Assembly (NCBI RefSeq): GCF_017168235.1
Contig: NZ_JABFAO010000016.1
Coordinates: forward strand, 190,922-254,921
Length of the DNA: 64,000 nucleotides
From: Rhodococcus sp. KRD197
Lineage (GTDB): Bacteria; Actinomycetota; Actinomycetes; Mycobacteriales; Mycobacteriaceae
Reading direction: 5' to 3'
Program-made: the position numbers and the translations under genes
The notes under the pieces: generated by a model
What the model saw: the letters and a program-made list of their open reading frames with translations, nothing else
What the model was told of the DNA's origin: nothing
Database searches by the model: none
Shown here: piece by piece, positions 1 to 9,884 of the stretch
How the letters are laid out: every line of letters begins with the position of its first letter
Numbering within the stretch: position 1 is the first letter of the stretch

Positions 1-1
1 C

Positions 2-409
2 CGCGAATCCGATGGCGATCGCTATCTGCCGATTTGGATCGGGCAGACCGAGGCCGCCGCGATCGCGCTCGAGCAGCAGGGTGTCCAACCGGCACGGCCA
101 TTGACTCATGACCTGATCAAGGAACTGATCATCGCTCTCGGTCACACGCTCAAGGAAGTTCGAATCGTCGATCTGCAAGAGGGCACGTTCTACGCAGATC
201 TCGTCTTCGACAAGGACGTCAGGGTGTCGGCTCGGCCGTCCGATTCCATCGCCATCGCATTGCGGGCGGGTGTGCCGATCATCGCCGAAGAGCCGGTGTT
301 GGCGGAAGCGGGACTGTTGATGCCCGACGAGCGCGAGGACGAGGTCGAGAAGTTCAAGGAGTTTCTCGAATCCGTATCGCCGGACGATTTCAAGGCCACG
401 GACGGTTGA
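2..409 (+). CDS. Bifunctional nuclease family protein (DUF151), 5'-truncated by window edge
   Basis: The reading frame is open from base 2, so only the last 135 codons or so are present. The family-typical stretch LPIWIGQTEAAAIA is followed by a conserved region ending in FKEFLESVSPDDF. DUF151 proteins are small cytoplasmic proteins; plant and bacterial members have reported nuclease activity, but the role in actinobacteria is unsettled. An ATG at 101 lies inside the domain and is not the true start. The MerR gene and gcvP follow, the order of M. tuberculosis Rv1829, Rv1830, Rv1832. Family assignment is firm; function is inherited from the family. Confidence 0.85.
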   Translation, partial: RESDGDRYLPIWIGQTEAAAIALEQQGVQPARPLTHDLIKELIIALGHTLKEVRIVDLQEGTFYADLVFDKDVRVSARPSDSIAIALRAGVPIIAEEPVLAEAGLLMPDEREDEVEKFKEFLESVSPDDFKATDG

Positions 410-437
410 AGGGTCATTCCGGTAACGGATGAGTCTC

Positions 438-454
438 AACCTCAACTTTAGGTT
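438..454. promoter_or_regulatory. Inverted repeat AACCT-N7-AGGTT upstream of the MerR gene
   Basis: AACCT (438-442) and AGGTT (450-454) are separated by seven bases, inside a run of related CTCAACCTCAACTTTAGGTT bases. MerR-type regulators bind inverted repeats in promoter spacers and often control themselves, so this is a candidate autoregulatory site. It is short and no clear -35/-10 pair was assigned. Confidence 0.3.
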
Positions 455-674
455 CAGCCTTACGGCGCGTTGCGTTGACCCTCTCCCTGCTGACCCATAG
501 CGTCTCTTTTGTGAGTTCGCAGTCGGTGATCGTATGTCGCCGATCCGTCCCGGGGAGTAGTCTGGCCTGGTACGCGGAATGGAACTTCACGTTGCAGTAG
601 GCCGGAATTCGCATCCGGCCGGGGCGAGATCACTCGCCTCGCGCAGTGTCGAGACATTCGAGAGGGAGCAGTCA

Positions 675-1304
675 GTGGGAGATACGCCGCAGGAGCACCA
701 GAGTTCAGCGAGCGCTGCGCCGGGGGCCGATGCTTCTGCGCCGAGGGCCGCGAGTTCCGGTGACATCCAGCCCGGATTGTTCCCAGATGATTCGGTGCCT
801 GATGATCTGGTGGGTTACCGAGTCCCGAGCGCATGCCAAATCGCTGGTATCACCTATCGCCAGCTCGACTACTGGGCACGAACCGGTCTCGTGGTTCCGT
901 CCATACGCGGTGCAGCCGGCTCGGGGAGTCAGCGGTTGTACTCGTTCAAGGACATGCTGGTCCTGAAGATCGTCAAGCGCCTGCTCGACACCGGTATCTC
1001 CCTACAGAACATCCGTGTCGCAGTCGACCACCTCCGTCAGCGTGGTGTCGGTGATCTTGCGAACATCACCCTGTTCTCGGATGGCACGACCGTGTACGAG
1101 TGCACGTCCGCTGAGGAGGTCGTCGACCTGCTACAGGGTGGTCAAGGTGTGTTCGGTATCGCCGTCAACGGTGCCATGCGTGAGCTGACCGGCCTCATCG
1201 CCGACTTCCCTGCCGAGCGAGCCGACGGTGGCGAGTCGGAGACCAGCCCGGAGGACGAGCTGGCATCGCGTCGCAAGAATCGCGCAAGCCGCAAAACAGG
1301 CTAA
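675..1304 (+). CDS. MerR family transcriptional regulator (Rv1830-like)
   Basis: A 209-residue protein with an N-terminal MerR winged-helix domain. The DNA-recognition region reads YRVPSACQIAGITYRQLDYW and is followed by RLYSFKDMLVLKIVKRLLDTG. The C-terminal part differs from metal-sensing MerR proteins and has no cysteine effector motif. The GTG at 675 was chosen because AGGGAG sits six bases upstream; an in-frame ATG at 579 would add a low-complexity extension. Position between DUF151 and gcvP matches mycobacterial Rv1830, whose homologues are linked to growth and division control. The ligand, if any, is unknown. Confidence 0.85.
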   Translation: MGDTPQEHQSSASAAPGADASAPRAASSGDIQPGLFPDDSVPDDLVGYRVPSACQIAGITYRQLDYWARTGLVVPSIRGAAGSGSQRLYSFKDMLVLKIVKRLLDTGISLQNIRVAVDHLRQRGVGDLANITLFSDGTTVYECTSAEEVVDLLQGGQGVFGIAVNGAMRELTGLIADFPAERADGGESETSPEDELASRRKNRASRKTG

Positions 1305-1328
1305 ACTCATCGCTACGTCGCGCAGGCA

Positions 1329-1540
1329 CGGGAGAGTTCCGGGATCGCCAGTTCCGGACGCCGAAGGAGCAATACCTCCCCGTCAATCTCTCAGGCACCC
1401 GGACCGTATCTGCTTCGGCGACTCTGGAAAGTGGTGGAAGAACCACCCGCCCAAGGGGAAAGACGCTTAGGCTGCACGGCCGACGGTGATCGAATCTCTC
1501 AGGCGCTCGTTGAGACGAGCATGCGACAGAGGGGGAGGAC
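1329..1540 (+). promoter_or_regulatory. Tandem glycine riboswitch
   Basis: Two consecutive aptamer-like modules precede gcvP. The first has GGAGAG (1331), GCCGAAGGAGCAA (about 1360-1372) and ATCTCTCAGGCACC followed by GGACCG. The second has ACTCTGGAAAG (about 1421), CCCAAGGGGAAAGACG, and again ATCTCTCAGGCGC closing with CAGAGGGGGAGGA near 1540. This two-aptamer arrangement is the known glycine riboswitch that turns on glycine-cleavage genes when glycine is plentiful. The repeated CTCTCAGGC core and the correct downstream gene make the call secure; exact ends are by eye. Confidence 0.93.
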
Positions 1541-1598
1541 TGATCGCGCAACCGCGCGAAAAGAGCCCACCTTCTGCACGCACACCTTGGAGCCTCTC

Positions 1599-4451
1599 GT
1601 GACCGAACAGATTCCCCGCTCGTCCTTCGCCGATCGGCACATCGGTCCCGATCGACTCGAACTTGCGCGCATCCTCGATGTCGTCGGAGTGGAATCGCTC
1701 GAGCAACTGGCCGCACGAGCCGTTCCGGAATCGATCCTCGATCATTCGGTCGACGGGGTGGCCGACGGCCTCGACACACTGCCGACTGCCGTGGGTGAAC
1801 ACGCTGCGTTGGCCGAACTCGCCGAGATTGCCTCGAAGAACGTCGTCGCGACGTCGATGATCGGACTCGGCTACTACGACACCCTGACCCCGCCGGTTCT
1901 CACTCGGGGCATCCTCGAGAACCCCGCGTGGTACACCGCGTACACGCCGTACCAGCCGGAGATCAGCCAGGGCCGTCTCGAAGCCCTGCTGAATTTCCAG
2001 ACGATGGTGTCGGATCTGACGGCGATGGATGTGGCGAACGCGTCGATGCTCGACGAGTCCACGGCAGCAGCCGAAGCGATGACGTTGCTCCGGCGGGCCA
2101 ATCGAAAGTCGGCCTCCCATCGCTTCGTCGTCGACAACGATGTCTTCCCGCAGACACATGCTGTCCTCGCCACCCGTGCAGAACCGCTGGGAATCGAACT
2201 CGTTCGTGCCGACCTCTCGCACGGCCTTCCCGATGGTGAGTTCTTCGGAGTTCTCGCGCAGATACCGGGTGCGTCCGGAGCGCTCGTCGATCATCGCGAC
2301 CTCGTCGCCGCAGCCCATGAGCGTGGCGCTTTGGTGGCTCTCGGCGCGGATCTGCTAGCGCTGACGCTCGTCACCCCACCCGGGGAGTTGGGTGCAGATG
2401 CGTGTTTCGGCACCACCCAGAGATTCGGTGTTCCCATGGGATTCGGCGGACCCCACGCCGGCTATCTCGCGGTCGGCTCGTCACTCGCTCGGCAGCTGCC
2501 CGGCCGTCTGGTGGGAGTTTCGGTGGATGCCGACGGCAATCTTGCCTACCGCCTTGCGCTCCAAACTCGGGAGCAGCACATCCGCCGTGAGAAGGCGACC
2601 TCCAATATTTGCACCGCACAGGTGCTTCTGGCCATCGTTGCAGCGATGTATGCGAGTTACCACGGCAGTGAGGGATTGCGGTCGATAGCTCGACAGGTCA
2701 ATCTGCATGCACTCACGCTTGCCGACGGGTTACGCACAGCTGGTCTGACGTTGGCGAGCGATAACTTCTTCGACACGGTCACCGTCGACGTTCCCGGGCG
2801 CGCTCGGACGGTCGTGGAGGAAGCGAAAGCGGCCGGTATCAACCTGCTGTTCGTCGACGCGGACACCGTCGGTGTCTCCTGCGACGAGGCGACCACTACG
2901 GACCACGTCGATATTGTCCTGGCAGCATTCGGGGCCGTCCGGTCAGACGGCGACCACGCCCCGTCCATCCCAATGCCACTGACGCGGACGTCGGAGTTTC
3001 TCGCCCATCCCGCCTTCACCCGCCACCGCACCGAGACGGCGATGCTGCGCTACCTTCGCACCCTGTCCGACAAGGACATTGCGCTCGACCGCAGCATGAT
3101 CCCCCTGGGCTCGTGCACCATGAAGCTCAACGCCACCGCCGAAATGGAGTCGATCACCTGGCCGCAGTTCGCGCGCCTGCATCCTTTTGCGCCGGACGAG
3201 GACACCGAGGGCATCCGCTCCGTGATCACCGACGTCGAGAAGTGGCTGGTCGACATCACCGGATACGACGCGGTCAGCATTCAGCCCAACGCCGGTAGTC
3301 AAGGCGAATATGCCGGTCTCCTCGCCATCCGCAGGTACCACCTCAGTCGCGGGGACGACAGCCGCGACGTCTGTCTGATCCCATCGAGCGCGCACGGGAC
3401 CAATGCTGCGTCCGCTGTGATGGCGGGTATGAAGGTCGTCGTGGTCGGCTGCCGATCCAACGGCGACGTCGACGTCGATGACCTGCGCGCCAAGATCGCG
3501 GCCCACGCGAACAGCCTCGCGGGCATCATGATCACCTATCCGTCGACCCACGGCGTCTACGAGCACGAGATCGACGACATCTGCGCGGCGGTGCACGACG
3601 CGGGTGGCCAGGTCTACGTCGACGGCGCCAACCTGAATGCGCTTGTCGGACTTGCCCGACCGGGGCGTTTCGGCGGAGACGTGAGCCACCTCAACCTGCA
3701 CAAGACGTTCTGCATTCCGCACGGCGGCGGCGGACCGGGCGTCGGTCCGATCGGCGTTCGGTCGCATCTGGCGCCCTACCTACCCGGCCACCCGCTGCGT
3801 GCCGAGCTCGGTGACGGGCCCACGGTGTCCGCTGCACCGTTCGGCAGTGCGTCCATTCTGTCGATCACCTGGGCCTACGTGAGGATGATGGGTGCACAGG
3901 GCCTTCGCCGCGCAACCCTGACAGCAATCGCGTCGGCCAACTACATAGCCCGGCGACTCGACGAGCACTTTCCCGTGCTCTACACCGGTGACAATGCGAT
4001 GGTGGCGCACGAGTGCATCCTCGATCTGCGCGGTCTGACCAAGGCCACCGGCGTCACCGTCGACGATGTCGCGAAACGGCTCGCCGACTACGGTTTCCAC
4101 GCACCGACCATGAGCTTTCCGGTGGCGGGCACACTCATGGTCGAGCCGACCGAAAGCGAGAATCTCGATGAGATCGACGCGTTCTGCGACGCCATGATCG
4201 CGATACGCGGAGAAATCGATCGTGTGGGTAGTGGGGAATGGCCGGTCGAGGACAATCCGTTGCGGGGGGCACCGCACACCGCGCGCTGCCTCGTGGGGGA
4301 GTGGACACATCCGTATTCCCGCGAGGAAGCGGTCTACCCGGCAGCAGTCTCCGGTCGCGCCAAGGTATGGCCGTCTGTACGCCGGATCGACGGAGCCCAC
4401 GGCGATCGAAATCTCGTGTGCGCATGCCCCCCGATAGAGGCATTCGCCTGA
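1599..4451 (+). CDS. gcvP: Glycine dehydrogenase (decarboxylating), P-protein
   Basis: This is the PLP-dependent P-protein of the glycine cleavage system: it decarboxylates glycine and passes the aminomethyl group to lipoyl H-protein. At 950 residues it is the full single-chain form with both homologous halves. It begins [17 protein letters not shown], and the PLP lysine motif is [16 protein letters not shown] near residue 700. The GTG at 1599 is preceded by GGAG at six-base spacing. The glycine riboswitch immediately upstream indicates glycine-induced expression. gcvT and gcvH are not adjacent, so the complex must be assembled from another locus. Confidence 0.97.
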   Translation: MTEQIPRSSFADRHIGPDRLELARILDVVGVESLEQLAARAVPESILDHSVDGVADGLDTLPTAVGEHAALAELAEIASKNVVATSMIGLGYYDTLTPPVLTRGILENPAWYTAYTPYQPEISQGRLEALLNFQTMVSDLTAMDVANASMLDESTAAAEAMTLLRRANRKSASHRFVVDNDVFPQTHAVLATRAEPLGIELVRADLSHGLPDGEFFGVLAQIPGASGALVDHRDLVAAAHERGALVALGADLLALTLVTPPGELGADACFGTTQRFGVPMGFGGPHAGYLAVGSSLARQLPGRLVGVSVDADGNLAYRLALQTREQHIRREKATSNICTAQVLLAIVAAMYASYHGSEGLRSIARQVNLHALTLADGLRTAGLTLASDNFFDTVTVDVPGRARTVVEEAKAAGINLLFVDADTVGVSCDEATTTDHVDIVLAAFGAVRSDGDHAPSIPMPLTRTSEFLAHPAFTRHRTETAMLRYLRTLSDKDIALDRSMIPLGSCTMKLNATAEMESITWPQFARLHPFAPDEDTEGIRSVITDVEKWLVDITGYDAVSIQPNAGSQGEYAGLLAIRRYHLSRGDDSRDVCLIPSSAHGTNAASAVMAGMKVVVVGCRSNGDVDVDDLRAKIAAHANSLAGIMITYPSTHGVYEHEIDDICAAVHDAGGQVYVDGANLNALVGLARPGRFGGDVSHLNLHKTFCIPHGGGGPGVGPIGVRSHLAPYLPGHPLRAELGDGPTVSAAPFGSASILSITWAYVRMMGAQGLRRATLTAIASANYIARRLDEHFPVLYTGDNAMVAHECILDLRGLTKATGVTVDDVAKRLADYGFHAPTMSFPVAGTLMVEPTESENLDEIDAFCDAMIAIRGEIDRVGSGEWPVEDNPLRGAPHTARCLVGEWTHPYSREEAVYPAAVSGRAKVWPSVRRIDGAHGDRNLVCACPPIEAFA

Positions 4452-4478
4452 CCTCCCGAGTCGTGGGCTAGGGCCGGG

Positions 4479-5372
4479 TCAGCGATCTTCGGACGTTGTC
4501 GCGTGATCTGTCGAGGTGGCCTGTGCCTCGACCTTGCGCACTAGTGCGTGGATGTCATCGTCTCGGGCCATTCGGTGGTCGATGATCACGTTCGCGATGC
4601 CGCGCAGCAACGAGTAGGGCTTCCATGTCGTGGGGGCGATGGTGCTGGCGGCGCGTGCTGTGATTCCGTCGGCAATCGATTTCGCGGCCTGCGCGGCGGT
4701 GATCCGTTGGTTCAGCGGCCACGGGAGCATGGCAAGGGCGTCGCTGGCCAAGTCATTCTGATCGACGGAGTCGTGAGTCATCGAGGTTTCTACGATGCCG
4801 AAGTAGGCCACTCCGGCGGTGGCGCCGACCGCGGCGAGTTCGATGCGCAGTGCGCGCCCGAGTTGTTCGACTGCTGCTTTGCTGATCATGTACGGGGATG
4901 CGGCTGCGCCGGGGGTGAACGCGGCGGCCGAGGATACGACGACGACGTGACCGTGGTGTTGGATGACCTGCTCCAACGCTGGGCGGACGGTGTTGAACAC
5001 TCCGGTCAGGTTGATGGCGATGACACGATCGAAGTCGTCCTCGTCGATGGTCCGCAGCGTCGCAGGTGGCGGTGCGACCCCGGCATTGGCGACCACGACG
5101 TCGAGACGGCCGAAGCGATCCACGGTGTGTGCCACCGCTGTTGTCATCCTCGGTCGATCTCGCACATCCGCGGTCAGGGGCAGGGCTCGTTTTCCCAGTG
5201 TCCGGGCAGCGGATTTCACCGCTGTCGTATCCACGTCGACTAGCGCGACGGATGCGCCACGCGTATGCAGGATCCGGGCCAAGGCCAGTCCGATGCCTTG
5301 CCCACCGCCGGTGATCAAGACGACCTTGCCGTTGACGTCGTAGGCAGGGGAGCGGCTGTCGAAGGGGAACAT
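4479..5372 (-). CDS. SDR family NAD(P)-dependent oxidoreductase
   Basis: A 297-residue classical short-chain dehydrogenase/reductase. The nucleotide-binding GGGQGIG motif is near residue 24, NAG near residue 95, and the catalytic YMISK near residue 160. The C-terminal extension of about 50 residues resembles SadH/Rv3085-type members. The ATG overlaps the stop of the upstream monooxygenase gene as TGATG, so the two are translationally coupled. Likely reaction is interconversion of an alcohol and a ketone, the ketone or aldehyde then serving the monooxygenase. The substrate cannot be read from sequence. Confidence 0.88.
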   Translation of the reverse strand: MFPFDSRSPAYDVNGKVVLITGGGQGIGLALARILHTRGASVALVDVDTTAVKSAARTLGKRALPLTADVRDRPRMTTAVAHTVDRFGRLDVVVANAGVAPPPATLRTIDEDDFDRVIAINLTGVFNTVRPALEQVIQHHGHVVVVSSAAAFTPGAAASPYMISKAAVEQLGRALRIELAAVGATAGVAYFGIVETSMTHDSVDQNDLASDALAMLPWPLNQRITAAQAAKSIADGITARAASTIAPTTWKPYSLLRGIANVIIDHRMARDDDIHALVRKVEAQATSTDHATTSEDR

Positions 5373-6892
5373 CAATGTGTCCTAACCGATGCGTGTGCGG
5401 GGGAGGGGTCTGTGGCGCCGAGTTCGTATGCGTCACGGTCGAATCGACGGGTTCGGTTGGCGTACTCGAAGCTCCAGTTCGGATACAGGCCGGCGTTCTT
5501 GCCCTCGGCGGTGCGGTAGTAGGTGGTGGCGCAGCCGCCGGTGAGCCACACCGTCCTCGCGCTCCGTTCGTTGACTTCGTAGAGAAAAGCTTCCTGTGCG
5601 TCTTTGCGGACTTCGACGCGGTCGAGTCCTTCGGTTCGCATGGTCGCCAATGCGTCCACGATGTAACGGATTTGGCATTCGATCATGTAGATCGCGGATT
5701 GGTTGCCGACGGCTCCGAACGCACCGAGGGTGGTGAAGAAGTTCGGGAACCCTGCTAACGTCGCGCCGAGATAGCTTTGCGGCCGGGTGGTGTACAGGTC
5801 GGCGAGGGTCTGGCCATCGCGGCCGCGAATGCGGGCCTGTACCGCTGGTGGTACCTCGAATCCGGTGCCGTAGATGATGGTGTCGACTCGATGCTCGACA
5901 CCATCACGGGTGAGGATCGAGTGTTCGCGGATCTCGGCGATGGCATCGTCGATGACCTCGACGTTGTTTTTGGTGAGCGAGGGTAGATACGAGTCGGAGA
6001 AGATCGCACGTTTGCATCCGATCATGTAGTCCGGGGTCAACCGCTTGCGCAGTGTCGAGTCGCGGACCTGACGGAGCAGCTGCATCTTTCCCATCGCCTC
6101 GTAGGGGTGGCGGAATCGTTTGTCGATGAACCCGACCAGGCCGAACGCTTCGATCGCGGCGTAGTAGCTGCCCCGCAGACCTTTTCCGATGATCGGGAGT
6201 CGGGCAATCAGTGCCCGCTCGGCGCGGGAGGTTGCGCGGTCGAGTCGCGGGATGATCCAGGGTGCGGAGCGCTGGAAGACGAGCAAGCGCGCGACGCGGG
6301 GTTGGATCTCGGGCACGAACTGGACCGCGGATGCCCCGGTGCCGAGCACGGCGACCCGTTCGCCGGTGAGATCGTGGTCGTGGTTCCAGTGCAACGAGTG
6401 GAAGCTCGTACCGGTGAATCTCTCCATACCGGGGATATCGGGGAACTTGGCTCCGCCGTAGACCCCGGTCGCAGAGATCAGGATCCGGGCGGCGAAGTCG
6501 CCGCTGTCGGTGTGTACTCGCCAGCGGCGCGACACCTCATCCCATGCGGCGTCGAGAACTTCGGTATCGAACCGGATATGCCGGACGACATCGTGGTCCT
6601 GTGCGACAGAGTGCAAGTAGGCCAGAATTTCCGGTTGCTTACCGTAGGTGCGTGACCAGTCCGGATTCTGCGCGAAGGAGTAGCTGTAGAGGTGTGAGGG
6701 AACATCGCAGGCACAGCCGGGGTAGGTGTTGTCCCGCCAAGTGCCGCCCAGGTCACTCGAGCGTTCGAGGATGACGAACTCGCCGAACCCCGCATCGCGC
6801 AACTTGACCGCAAGACCGATACCGCCGACGCCCGCGCCGATGATGGCGATATCGACCTGCTCAGGCACCGCACCGTTGCGTTGCTGGTTCAT
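5372..6892 (-). CDS. Flavin-containing / Baeyer-Villiger-type monooxygenase
   Basis: A 506-residue FAD- and NADPH-dependent monooxygenase. It has the FAD dinucleotide fold GAGVGG near residue 19, the Baeyer-Villiger-like fingerprint FTGTSFHSLHW near residue 160, and a second Rossmann motif GTGASA near residue 180. Such enzymes insert oxygen into ketones or oxidise soft heteroatoms. The ATG at 6892 follows an AAGGAA ribosome-binding site. It is the third gene of a leftward cluster with a ferredoxin reductase, a ferritin-like protein and an SDR. The composition recalls the mycobacterial mymA operon, but the other members differ. The substrate is unknown. Confidence 0.9.
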   Translation of the reverse strand: MNQQRNGAVPEQVDIAIIGAGVGGIGLAVKLRDAGFGEFVILERSSDLGGTWRDNTYPGCACDVPSHLYSYSFAQNPDWSRTYGKQPEILAYLHSVAQDHDVVRHIRFDTEVLDAAWDEVSRRWRVHTDSGDFAARILISATGVYGGAKFPDIPGMERFTGTSFHSLHWNHDHDLTGERVAVLGTGASAVQFVPEIQPRVARLLVFQRSAPWIIPRLDRATSRAERALIARLPIIGKGLRGSYYAAIEAFGLVGFIDKRFRHPYEAMGKMQLLRQVRDSTLRKRLTPDYMIGCKRAIFSDSYLPSLTKNNVEVIDDAIAEIREHSILTRDGVEHRVDTIIYGTGFEVPPAVQARIRGRDGQTLADLYTTRPQSYLGATLAGFPNFFTTLGAFGAVGNQSAIYMIECQIRYIVDALATMRTEGLDRVEVRKDAQEAFLYEVNERSARTVWLTGGCATTYYRTAEGKNAGLYPNWSFEYANRTRRFDRDAYELGATDPSPAHASVRTH

Positions 6893-6987
6893 AGTGATTC
6901 CTTCCGTACCGCAGCCGCTTTGCGCGCTGCAGCAATGAGTCTTCGGCTCGTTCGATGTTCTGGCGAGCGTGAGAAGAGTGGTGAGGT

Positions 6988-8091
6988 TCAGAGGTCGAGA
7001 ACCAGGGGCCCGCCCTGGGAGCGGGACACGCAGATCAACATCGAAGCTTTTCGTTCGGATTCGAGCAGTCTGTTGTCGCGGTGTTCGACCCGACCGGCGA
7101 GTACGCCGATCTTGCAGCTGCCGCAGTAGCCCTGCTGGCACGAGTAGACAACACCGGCCACCTGTTCTCGGATCGCGTCGAGCATGGACTGGTCGGCAGC
7201 GACCGATACAGTCACACCGCTCCGCGCAAGCTTCACATCGAACGGTTTGCCACCTACCACGGGCGGAGCCGAAAACCGTTCGGTGTGCATCGATCCCGTG
7301 GGATCGATGGCCGAGATCAGTCTCCGCGCGGCGTCGGAGACCGGAGGCGGCCCGCAGACATAGGTTGCGCCTCCCGGATGCAATCGGGTCAGTAGTCGAC
7401 CGACATCGGGCAGGCCGAACTCGTCGTCCGGTCGAACGTCGACGTCACCGCCGGTGCACGCCTCGAGCTCGTCGAGAAACGGCATGTTCTCCCGGGTCCG
7501 CCCGAGGTACACCATTCGCCAGGGTATTCCGCGTGCGTTCGCCTTTTTCACCATCGGCAGGATCGGTGTGATACCGATACCACCGGCGATGAACAGGTAC
7601 GAGTCGGCGGCTACCATTCTGAAGGCATTGCGAGGCCCGCGTACATGCAGCAGGTCACCTGTGCGCAAGGTTTCGTGCACCTCACGGGATCCGCCGCCAC
7701 CGTCACCGATCAAGCGGACCGCGATCCGGTACCGGTGGCGATCGGCCGGATCACCGCACAGTGAATACTGACGCTGGCGGCCCGAGGGCAAGAACACATC
7801 AAGGTGTGAACCCGGATTCCACACCGGCAAGACTCCGCCGCCCGGCGCCGCCAGCGTCAGGCTCACCACATCCTCGGCTTCGGTCTCGATTCCTTTCACA
7901 ACAAGATCCATATCGAAGTCGTCGTAGCGCAACGGATTCGGACGAGACAGTAGGGGCGCCAACCCACCTTCGACGAACAACCGCTGATAGGCGGCGAAAC
8001 CCTTGGTAACCACCCGCAGACTGGTCTCGATCCCGTCGTCCGACGCGGGAGCCGGCGCGCCCCAGCGAGAGGTGAACCCGGCCATCGTCAT
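6988..8091 (-). CDS. Ferredoxin reductase with C-terminal plant-type 2Fe-2S domain (PDR/VanB-like)
   Basis: A 367-residue electron-transfer protein. A flavin-binding domain with RQYSLCG is near residues 110-120, an NAD-binding domain with GGIGITPILPM is near residue 185, and the C-terminal [2Fe-2S] ferredoxin domain carries CQQGYCGSC plus a later Cys (MLIC). Such reductases pass NAD(P)H electrons through FMN/FAD and the cluster to an oxygenase. The start at 8091 overlaps the upstream stop as TGATG. Coupling to the ferritin-like gene suggests that protein is its electron acceptor (see findings). The first 50 residues before the flavin domain are unusual. Confidence 0.88.
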   Translation of the reverse strand: MTMAGFTSRWGAPAPASDDGIETSLRVVTKGFAAYQRLFVEGGLAPLLSRPNPLRYDDFDMDLVVKGIETEAEDVVSLTLAAPGGGVLPVWNPGSHLDVFLPSGRQRQYSLCGDPADRHRYRIAVRLIGDGGGGSREVHETLRTGDLLHVRGPRNAFRMVAADSYLFIAGGIGITPILPMVKKANARGIPWRMVYLGRTRENMPFLDELEACTGGDVDVRPDDEFGLPDVGRLLTRLHPGGATYVCGPPPVSDAARRLISAIDPTGSMHTERFSAPPVVGGKPFDVKLARSGVTVSVAADQSMLDAIREQVAGVVYSCQQGYCGSCKIGVLAGRVEHRDNRLLESERKASMLICVSRSQGGPLVLDL

Positions 8092-8996
8092 CACTGCTGT
8101 TGCTCGGCTGCGCGGGCCGCCGGAGAGGTCGCCAAGTACTCGAGTGCCTTGTCCAGGCTGCCCATCTGTGAGGGGTGAAACCCCGGCCTGAGATAAACCG
8201 GGATCTCGGCCAGATAATGCCAGCCAGTGGGGATGACACCGCGGACGGCTGCGCTGAAGAACTGCCACGGCCATGGCTTGCCCCTGACAGGAGATGGATC
8301 GTTGTTGGCCAGGTAGATGGCGGTGCTGAACCACAGGATCGCGATGGCGCTACTGGCCAGAAATGCCGTTCGTGCGCGGCGGGCGTAGCTGCCGTCGACG
8401 TACTGGTAAACGTCGAAAACCACCGCGCGGTGTTCGACTTCCTCTGCGCCATGCCATTTGACAAGATCCAGCATCATCGGGTGCATCCCCATCTCCTCGA
8501 GATGGTCGGCATCGAGCAACCATTGGCCCAGGACGGCGGTGAAGTGTTCCATTGCCGCAAACAACGCCAGCCGCTCACACAACCACGCATGCTTGGCCCG
8601 GCCGGTCAAACCGTGATCGCCCAAGATGCTGTTGACAACGAAATTGAAGCGCTTCAGAACCGGTTCGACCTTGATCCCCTGCGTGATCAGATGCTCGCGA
8701 ACCCCCTGATGTGACTGCGCGTGCATCGCTTCCTGCCCGATGAAACCGACGGCTTCCTCGTGCAAACGAGCGTCGTCGATCAGCGGCAACGCCTCGGCGA
8801 TCGCTTCGGCCATTGCACGTTCGCCCTCGGGCAGGACAATATGCGCCACGTTGAAGAACTGCGTCGCGAACGGTTCTCCCGGCAAGTACTGCACCGGGAT
8901 GCCGTCCCAGTCGAACTGCACGTTGCGCGCGTTGATGGCGTGCGCTTCGTCGCGGGGACGCGCCTTGTCGACCAATTTCTCGAGTCTGCGTGTCAT
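8091..8996 (-). CDS. PF10118 'metal-dependent hydrolase' family, ferritin-like helical protein
   Basis: A 301-residue member of the family annotated as predicted metal-dependent hydrolase. It is largely helical, with metal-ligand-like motifs QEAMH (near residue 110), MEHF (near 155) and GAEEVEH (near 190), a spacing that resembles di-iron carboxylate proteins more than hydrolases. A hydrophobic stretch IAILWFSTAIYLA lies near residue 225. It is the first gene of the leftward cluster and is stop-start coupled to the 2Fe-2S reductase. Family recognition is good; a di-iron oxygenase role is inference. Confidence 0.75.
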   Translation of the reverse strand: MTRRLEKLVDKARPRDEAHAINARNVQFDWDGIPVQYLPGEPFATQFFNVAHIVLPEGERAMAEAIAEALPLIDDARLHEEAVGFIGQEAMHAQSHQGVREHLITQGIKVEPVLKRFNFVVNSILGDHGLTGRAKHAWLCERLALFAAMEHFTAVLGQWLLDADHLEEMGMHPMMLDLVKWHGAEEVEHRAVVFDVYQYVDGSYARRARTAFLASSAIAILWFSTAIYLANNDPSPVRGKPWPWQFFSAAVRGVIPTGWHYLAEIPVYLRPGFHPSQMGSLDKALEYLATSPAARAAEQQQ

Positions 8997-9146
8997 ATCA
9001 GCTTCCTGTCCACTTCGAGGGTCCTGTATTTCGTTCGACCACGATCAACTCGCCTGCTCAGGTCACAGGTTCGCGCCGTCATCGAGAACCGCACAGACGA
9101 AGGCCTGCGCGCCGGGTGCAGCAAGGTGTCGGTTTCCGAACCATAC

Positions 9147-9164
9147 CGGAATTACGTAATTCCG
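9147..9164. promoter_or_regulatory. 18-bp perfect palindrome, candidate TetR operator
   Basis: CGGAATTACGTAATTCCG is identical to its own reverse complement. It lies between the divergent cluster (start 8996) and the TetR gene (start 9207). A further half-like TAATTCCG follows at 9173-9180. Position, symmetry and length are as expected for an operator through which the adjacent TetR repressor controls itself and the cluster. Confidence 0.7.
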
Positions 9165-9206
9165 TACAGACCTAATTCCGGATATGAACTGTGGGACAAT
9201 CTCGAG

Positions 9207-9875
9207 ATGGCGCGGGCAACCACAGGCATGTACAACGGGGTCACAGCCGGGCAGCGGCGCAACGAGCGCCGGAAAAAATTGATGGATGCGGCTTTGGAGA
9301 TTCTGGGTACGCGGGGTTGGTCCGCGATGACTGTCGCCACCGTGTGCGAGGAGGCGAAGGTCGGCCCCCGCTTCCTCTACGAAAGCTTCGAAAACCTCGA
9401 CGCTTTGGCGCTGGCCGTCCTCGATGACATCGTCGCGACCGCGTCCGCCAACACCGTCACCAATCTCGCTGCAGCACCCGACGACACCACCGCGAAAGTG
9501 CATGCCGCAGTGAGCACAATGGTGCACGAGTTTGCCGACGACCCGCGCCGAGCCCGCATCATCTTTGTCGAGTCCTACGGCAACGCGGCGATGATGAAAC
9601 GCCGATCCCACGCACTACACGATGTCGCCGCGTTGATGGCAACGCTGGCGACCACCTTCGTCGACCTACCGAAAGGCGCCGACGACTTCATCGAATCAGG
9701 CACGCTGTTTCTTACCGGTGGCGTGGCTGAACTGGTAATCGCCTGGGTCGCAGGCGATCTCACCCTCAGCCGCGAAGAGCTCATAGATACCTGCACCGAG
9801 ATGATGATGACCATCGGGGAAAATGCGCACGCCATCGCGGAGCGCTTGGCAATCGCACGCCAACATCGGCTTTGA
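9207..9875 (+). CDS. TetR/AcrR family transcriptional regulator
   Basis: A 222-residue regulator with an N-terminal TetR helix-turn-helix: RRNERRKKLMDAALEILGTRGW, then MTVATVCEEAKVGPRFLYESF. The ligand-binding C-terminal domain is helical and not diagnostic. The ATG at 9207 was chosen because it starts about 18 residues before the domain; the longer upstream frame has no domain content. It is divergent from the oxidative cluster with a perfect palindrome between them, so it very likely represses that cluster until a substrate-like ligand binds. Confidence 0.88.
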   Translation: MARATTGMYNGVTAGQRRNERRKKLMDAALEILGTRGWSAMTVATVCEEAKVGPRFLYESFENLDALALAVLDDIVATASANTVTNLAAAPDDTTAKVHAAVSTMVHEFADDPRRARIIFVESYGNAAMMKRRSHALHDVAALMATLATTFVDLPKGADDFIESGTLFLTGGVAELVIAWVAGDLTLSREELIDTCTEMMMTIGENAHAIAERLAIARQHRL

Positions 9876-9884
9876 GTGCACCAC

